Shown here: positions 1 through 4,168 of the stretch, piece after piece
Layout of the letters: the number at the start of each line of letters is the position of its first letter
How positions within the stretch are numbered: the first letter of the stretch is position 1
DNA from: Fidelibacterota bacterium
GTDB lineage: Bacteria; Fidelibacterota; Fidelibacteria; Fidelibacterales; Fidelibacteraceae
Direction: 5' to 3'
DNA: 7,093 bases
Assembly (NCBI GenBank): GCA_016937825.1
Contig: JAFGVT010000207.1
Coordinates: 1-7,093 of the forward strand
Translations under genes and position numbers: made by a program
The notes under the pieces: model-generated
Database searches by the model: none
Told to the model about the DNA's origin: nothing
The model's input: the letters and a program-made list of their open reading frames with translations, nothing else

Positions 1-2114
1 AAAATGGTCAGGTCGATCGCCGTGGAGGACGAAAGTTCCTGCTGAAGCCCCAGCTCGTACATGACGGTCTTCTGCGGTTCGATATCCGGGTTGCCGTAGC
101 GCGAGACGCTGGCACCGCGTTTCATCAGAGGATTGGTGTAAAGATAATACATCGACGGCATCTGGAAGAAATGCCCGTAAGAGAAATGGATGAAGCCCTG
201 ATCCGTGATCGGAAAGCTCACGCCCAGGCGCGGGCTCAGCTGATGCTTGGGACTGGCGTTCGTGGTATCGGAGGTCAGCGGATCGACCGTAATGGTGTTC
301 GCATTAAAATAATCGTAGCGCAGGCCCGCCTGGATGATAATGTCCTGAATCTCGATCTTGTCCTGGAGGTAGGCCGCAAAATCATAGGGTTTATGGGTGT
401 AGTAATCATGGTTCGCGACGCCGGCGTTCTGGATGAAGGGCGGGATGCCATCAAGCTGATCGCTCATCTGCAGGGTGGTCTCGTTGCGGTGCCGGACATA
501 GGTGTTGAACTCAAAGCCCGTCCGGATCTGATTTGCCCGGTTGACCTGGGAAATGAAGTCGAACTTGAAGGTATGGGTCTTGTCGTCGGAGATATAGTAG
601 CCCATTTCCTGTCCGCCGTAATTGAAATGGTAGGCCGGTATGTCGGTACGGAGCGATTTGTTCACGTAGTACGGCACGCTGACCGTCGTGTCGCCGAGAT
701 CCAGGTCATACCAGGTCCCGTTCGGGATAAAGGCGCCGTACTCGTTGATGAAATCCCAGTCCACCTGCACATCCGTATCCAGGATGCCGTTCCCGTTCAG
801 GTCCTCGGAAACGTTCAGGCCGGGCAGGATGTCGATCACGCCGTTCCCGTTGATGTCTTCATCCATGGAGAAGGGGATCTCGATCTTGTTCACATACTGC
901 TCGGAATGTCCGTGCTTGTAGGAATACTTAAAGGTAAAATAGGTTTTTTCGGAAATCGTGCGGGTCAGATGCAGGGCATGCATGATATCGTCTGAATGGT
1001 ACTGATACCGCCCGTCGGGCGCATATTTCCATTCATGTTCATAATTCTGCCAGGCACCGAAGTCCCCGATCAGCTGATAGGTCAATTTTGTTTTTTCCAG
1101 TGGCATGAAGGAGATCTTTGCCATGATCTTCTTTGAATTGCTGGTGTTCATTTTGACGAGGGCGCTGTCCCCGGTCATCATGACGCTGGCCGTATTGTTC
1201 CCGATCGCCCCCTGGTCGAAGGTGGTGTGTTCCCGGATGCCGTAGAGCCATCCGAGATGGTTCCGGAAGGTGCCGGTGATAAAATAGGACCCTTCGGGCA
1301 GAAAGGAAATGGGTCCGCTGAGATCCAGGTCGTAGCGCTGGAAGGTCAGGGGATTGAAACCCGATCCGTTGATATAGCGGTCGTTCCAGGTCAGCATGTC
1401 GCCGAATTGGGCCGTCAGGCGGGACTGGAAGGTGCGCGCGCCGTCCTTGGTGGCGATATTCACGATACCGCTCATGGCTTTCCCGTATTCGGCATTGAAG
1501 GTCCCCGAGATCAGGGTCAGTTCCGAAATGACATTGGTGGAAAGCGAAAGTCCCAGATCGCTGGAAACGGGAATGCCGTCCACCATGTAGGTGACTTCGC
1601 TGGCGCGGCCGCCCCGCACGTGCAGCGATCCGTCGGAACCCTGGGTGACGCCCGCCTGGGTGGCGAGCAATCCCGCAAAGGATTCCACGGGCATGGACTC
1701 GAGCTCCTCTTCCGAAATACTGGATTCCGAGGAGGTGAGCCCTTTTTTGATCAGTTCTTTTTGTGCGACCACAACAACCTCTTCCCCCTCAAGCACGGAG
1801 GATTCCATGCTGATGCTGATGTTCGTCGTATGGTCGACCGAAACTCTGAGGTCCTGCAGTCTGAATGTTTTATACCCGATAGAAGAAGCAAGCAGCTCAT
1901 ATTTTCCCGGCGGCACGTTCAGGATGGTAAAGTACCCCTCAAGGTCGGTGGCGGCTCCCAGGGAAGTTCCCGCGATCATGACATTGACGCCGATCAGAGG
2001 ATCCCCCGTCCCGCCGTCGGTCACGATTCCGTTGACCTTGCCGGTCGTAGCCGCCTGCAGGGTCATAAATAATGAGAGGAATGCAAATAAAAGAACAAGA
2101 TACTTCCTTCGCAT
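1..2114 (-). CDS. TonB-dependent outer-membrane receptor with carboxypeptidase-regulatory-like domain (3' end outside window)
   Basis: An outer-membrane active transporter, or the receptor part of a transducer, powered by TonB/ExbBD. The frame is open for 704 codons from the ATG at 2114 to the left edge, with no stop or frameshift. Residues 1-21 are a signal peptide (MRRK, hydrophobic, ending LQA). About 28-110 is a carboxypeptidase-regulatory-like beta-sandwich (GIVTDGGTGDPLIGVNV, then VPPGKYEL and SIGYK). EEVVVVA at 111-117 may act as a TonB box. About 127-225 is the plug (HVRGG at 165, YMVDGIP at 176, GTFNAEYG at 204). The rest is beta-barrel strands, including GLRYDYF and SPRLGVSF, then GNPDIEPQKT at 674-683 and YELGLQ at 686-691, both typical of the late barrel. 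Related receptors often run to 900-1,000 residues, so the last strands are missing. Residues 420-428 and 438-446 carry paired DxNGNGxxD loops. There is no SusC signature and no SusD neighbour in view, so the substrate is unknown. The gene begins 36 bases after a terminator. Confidence 0.95.
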   Translation of the reverse strand, partial: MRRKYLVLLFAFLSLFMTLQAATTGKVNGIVTDGGTGDPLIGVNVMIAGTSLGAATDLEGYFTILNVPPGKYELLASSIGYKTFRLQDLRVSVDHTTNISISMESSVLEGEEVVVVAQKELIKKGLTSSESSISEEELESMPVESFAGLLATQAGVTQGSDGSLHVRGGRASEVTYMVDGIPVSSDLGLSLSTNVISELTLISGTFNAEYGKAMSGIVNIATKDGARTFQSRLTAQFGDMLTWNDRYINGSGFNPLTFQRYDLDLSGPISFLPEGSYFITGTFRNHLGWLYGIREHTTFDQGAIGNNTASVMMTGDSALVKMNTSNSKKIMAKISFMPLEKTKLTYQLIGDFGAWQNYEHEWKYAPDGRYQYHSDDIMHALHLTRTISEKTYFTFKYSYKHGHSEQYVNKIEIPFSMDEDINGNGVIDILPGLNVSEDLNGNGILDTDVQVDWDFINEYGAFIPNGTWYDLDLGDTTVSVPYYVNKSLRTDIPAYHFNYGGQEMGYYISDDKTHTFKFDFISQVNRANQIRTGFEFNTYVRHRNETTLQMSDQLDGIPPFIQNAGVANHDYYTHKPYDFAAYLQDKIEIQDIIIQAGLRYDYFNANTITVDPLTSDTTNASPKHQLSPRLGVSFPITDQGFIHFSYGHFFQMPSMYYLYTNPLMKRGASVSRYGNPDIEPQKTVMYELGLQQELSSSTAIDLTI

Positions 2115-2120
2115 CATATT

Positions 2121-2125
2121 TCCTT
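2121..2125 (-). promoter_or_regulatory. Shine-Dalgarno that decides the receptor start
   Basis: AAGGA on the minus strand. Two in-frame ATG codons follow back to back, at 2117-2115 (3 bases after AAGGA) and 2114-2112 (6 bases after). The second has the better spacing and gives the signal peptide a plain MRRK start, so 2114 is preferred. The first adds only one Met. Confidence 0.6.
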
Positions 2126-2150
2126 TTTATGATTGTAGGGTATGAACACA

Positions 2151-2188
2151 GATAAAAAAAGGGAGAGGTTTCCCTCTCCCTTTTTATC
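2151..2188 (-). terminator. Rho-independent terminator after the propeller gene
   Basis: Eight perfect base pairs (GGGAGAGG at 2161-2168 with CCTCTCCC at 2173-2180) close a four-base loop. A-runs on one side and T-runs on the other extend the stem, and GAT/ATC pair at the ends. Read on the minus strand it begins 8 bases after the propeller stop codon and ends in seven T. Because both flanks are A/T runs it could also work on plus-strand transcripts. Confidence 0.88.
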
Positions 2189-2195
2189 TTTCAGA

Positions 2196-4004
2196 TTATT
2201 TCAGCAATGTTACTTTTTGTGACTGGCTGAAATTCCCATATTTCAAGGTGTACATGTAAACACCGGAGGCAACGGGGGCACCGTTCATGTCCGTTCCGTT
2301 CCACAGGATGTTGTGGGTTCCGGCCGAGGTGTACTGATCGTTGACCAGCGTGTTCACGAGTTCGCCGCGCATATTGTAAATATGCAGGGAGATCGTCTTA
2401 TTCATCGGCAGGAAGTACTGGATGGAGGTAACCGGGTTAAAGGGGTTCGGATACGCAGCTTCCAGAACGAAAGCGTCCGGGGTGATCACGGTCGGATTGA
2501 CCGAAACAACGGGACCCAGTTCCGAATCGCCGAATTCGATCACGCGGATCGGGGCGAAGAAGGGGTTCGCGACTTTGACCGTGTCGGTTCCGGTCACTTC
2601 AAGGATCGAATCCACTTCACTCTGATAGCAGCAGATGATCTCGGGATAGCCGTCGTTATCGATGTCGGTCAGTTTGTCGACGAATTTGTGGTTGGTGCCA
2701 GCAAAACTGCCGATATACACATTGGTGTCCGGTTCAACGGACTGATAGCTCGACCAGCCGGTGCCGTCCCAGACATTGATATCGCCGAGGATCATGCTGT
2801 TACCGAAGATCACGACTTCCGTACCGTCGCCGAAAAGATCGCCGGACGTACCGCCCGCGATGGATCTGGGATCGCCTTCTCCGGCGTTGATGATCTCGAA
2901 TTCCGTGGAATCGAAATGGGTCGCATCGCCGTCATTGTCGAAGATCCTGAAGCATTGCATGCCCGAATAGGACATGTAATAGACTTCGTCTTTCCCGTCC
3001 TGGTCGACATCGGCAACCACCGGCTGAAGCAGGCAGACGCCGTCGGGAACAGTTAGGTACTGATAGGTGGTATCGCCGAAGGAATAGGTGTTGGCGCCGG
3101 TAGCTTCAACAAAGAACACGTTATTGTAATTCCAAACAAAGCAGGCGATCTCTTTCAGACCGTCGCCGTCGATATCGCTGGTTTCAACGGCGATCGCGGA
3201 TCCGCCGCCGAGTTTGTTTTCACGACCGAACATCGGATCGTCCGGACCGAGTCCGAGCACGCCCATATCGATATCGCGTGCCGAGGTGATGAACTCGCAT
3301 TCGAAACGGCCGAAGCCCTGAAGGTCGTCGGTTGCGGAAAGGACCGCAAAGAAGTCTTCCGAATGGCCGTAAGTTACCGGTGTGACGCCAGAGCTGTCAA
3401 TGTAATCGGTCATATAAGAACTGCCGTTCGATGCAAAGATGATCTCGGAATAACCGTCCTGGTCAACATCATCCACCACGAAATGTTCTACCAGCAAGCT
3501 GGCAAGCACCGTGCCGGCGCCGTTGAAGTTGAAGAGGGCGCTCAGGTCTTCGATACTGTAGAATTTCGGGGTTTTGAAGGTATTATTGCTTTCGATCTCG
3601 TAAATATAGAGACCGGCGCCGGCTACACCCGGGTAACGGCCGCGGAAGAAGATCACTTCCCCTTCCCCGTCGCCGTCAACATCGCCTGTCTGTACAAAAC
3701 GCGTACCGGAAGCATACAATCCATCGGGATTGCTGGTGTCGGACATCCAGAAATATTCCAGGGTATCACCACCTATTGCTTCGAAACCGACAACGCAGTT
3801 CCCGTAGCTATAGTTGGTCACATAGAATTCCAGATAGCCGTCGCCGTCAAGGTCGACACCCCCGCCAATTCCGCGGGCGGCGCCGCTGAAATCTGACCAG
3901 ATTTCCGCTGCATTGTTGGGGATCGATACGACATACGCATCGTCAACAGCGAAAACGAAGCCAAACAACAGCAAAGCAACAAGAACAACTAATGTTTTTT
4001 TCAT
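2196..4004 (-). CDS. Secreted FG-GAP/VCBS-type beta-propeller protein with T9SS type A sorting domain
   Basis: A complete 602-residue protein, probably surface-attached or released. It has no enzyme motif I can recognise. Residues 1-19 form a Sec signal peptide (MKK, then a hydrophobic run ending FVFA). The body carries seven DxDxDG-type calcium-loop motifs of the FG-GAP/VCBS kind: DLDGDGYLE at 51, DVDGDGEGE at 108, DVDQDGYSE at 179, DIDGDGLKE at 277, DVDQDGKDE at 332, a degenerate DLFGDGTE at 389, and DIDNDGYPE at 447. Seven repeats, mostly 55-71 residues apart, fit one seven-bladed propeller of the integrin-alpha type. About residues 513-602 are a T9SS type A sorting domain with a FlgD-like beta fold: YPNPFNP at 518-524, LHIYNMRGELV, WNGTDMNG, ASGVYMYTL, and a basic end KVTLLK. 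In this family that tail directs passage through the T9SS and is usually removed or used for anchoring. The gene has its own promoter-like element upstream and a strong terminator just after its stop. The ligand is unknown; adhesion or polymer binding is an inference. Confidence 0.93.
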   Translation of the reverse strand: MKKTLVVLVALLLFGFVFAVDDAYVVSIPNNAAEIWSDFSGAARGIGGGVDLDGDGYLEFYVTNYSYGNCVVGFEAIGGDTLEYFWMSDTSNPDGLYASGTRFVQTGDVDGDGEGEVIFFRGRYPGVAGAGLYIYEIESNNTFKTPKFYSIEDLSALFNFNGAGTVLASLLVEHFVVDDVDQDGYSEIIFASNGSSYMTDYIDSSGVTPVTYGHSEDFFAVLSATDDLQGFGRFECEFITSARDIDMGVLGLGPDDPMFGRENKLGGGSAIAVETSDIDGDGLKEIACFVWNYNNVFFVEATGANTYSFGDTTYQYLTVPDGVCLLQPVVADVDQDGKDEVYYMSYSGMQCFRIFDNDGDATHFDSTEFEIINAGEGDPRSIAGGTSGDLFGDGTEVVIFGNSMILGDINVWDGTGWSSYQSVEPDTNVYIGSFAGTNHKFVDKLTDIDNDGYPEIICCYQSEVDSILEVTGTDTVKVANPFFAPIRVIEFGDSELGPVVSVNPTVITPDAFVLEAAYPNPFNPVTSIQYFLPMNKTISLHIYNMRGELVNTLVNDQYTSAGTHNILWNGTDMNGAPVASGVYMYTLKYGNFSQSQKVTLLK

Positions 4005-4008
4005 TCTG

Positions 4009-4014
4009 TCTCCT
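4009..4014 (-). promoter_or_regulatory. Shine-Dalgarno of the propeller gene
   Basis: AGGAGA on the minus strand, with GGAG ending 5 bases before the ATG at 4004-4002. It follows a run of seven A bases. It supports the chosen start, as does the textbook signal peptide that begins there. Confidence 0.75.
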
Positions 4015-4050
4015 TTTTTTCACATTTAGTTCTTTTTCAAAAAGTGGCAC

Positions 4051-4079
4051 AATTTATAAAATTAAACAACGCATGTCAA
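4051..4079 (-). promoter_or_regulatory. Sigma70-like promoter for the propeller gene
   Basis: The minus strand has a perfect TTGACA (4079-4074). After 15 bases comes TATAAA (4058-4053), or after 17 bases the overlapping TAAATT (4056-4051). Transcription would start near 4045 and give a leader of about 40 bases before the ATG at 4004. The caveat is that Bacteroidota sensu stricto use a different promoter consensus (about TAnnTTTG at -7), so how well this element works depends on the host lineage. Confidence 0.6.
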
Positions 4080-4133
4080 AGGGTTTTTCCCAAAGAAAAC
4101 GCTTTATTTTCTTACACACTTATATTCAGCACG

Positions 4134-4145
4134 ATATCGCGATAT
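4134..4145. repeat. Perfect 12-bp palindrome ATATCGCGATAT
   Basis: The sequence ATATCGCGATAT is a perfect inverted repeat with no spacer. It lies about 55 bp upstream of the likely -35 box of the propeller gene and 24 bp after the carB stop. A dimeric regulator could bind such a site, but a single 12-bp palindrome in AT-rich DNA can also occur by chance. Its existence is certain; its function is unknown. Confidence 0.4.
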
Positions 4146-4168
4146 ATTTGATCCGAAAAGTGTCTTTT

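Larger units (their letters stand above)
4005..4168. other. AT-rich intergenic spacer between carB and the propeller gene
   Basis: This 164-bp spacer is much richer in A and T than the flanking genes. Read on the minus strand, it holds the carB stop-proximal sequence, a 12-bp palindrome, a sigma70-like promoter and the ribosome-binding site of the downstream gene. I see no small ORF with a plausible start and no RNA fold I can name. There is also no strong terminator after carB, only a weak AAAAG-ACA-CTTTT hairpin just past its stop codon. Confidence 0.8.

Noticed and set aside
171..995. Plus-strand open frame of 274 codons
   Set aside because: It is antisense to the receptor gene, whose frame gives continuous, recognisable receptor sequence. 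The plus-strand translation shows no domain and no ribosome-binding site.
2132..2137. TACAAT as the -10 box of a receptor promoter
   Set aside because: The position 17 bases upstream is only a T run from the terminator. Transcription would begin at the Shine-Dalgarno itself.
1227..2145. Plus-strand open frames of 281 and 184 codons
   Set aside because: They are antisense to the receptor's carboxypeptidase-like domain and plug. They overlap each other in different frames and are low-complexity shadow translations.
2313..3896. Plus-strand open frames of 247 and 177 codons
   Set aside because: They are antisense to the propeller gene. The repeated Asp/Gly codons of that gene read as open frames on the other strand, giving V/I/D-rich shadow proteins.
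4081..4091. GGGTTTTTCCC hairpin as the carB terminator
   Set aside because: The stem has only three base pairs and no T tract follows on the minus strand.
4150..4168. Terminator just after the carB stop codon
   Set aside because: Only a weak AAAAG/CTTTT stem of five mostly A-T pairs, with no U tract after it.
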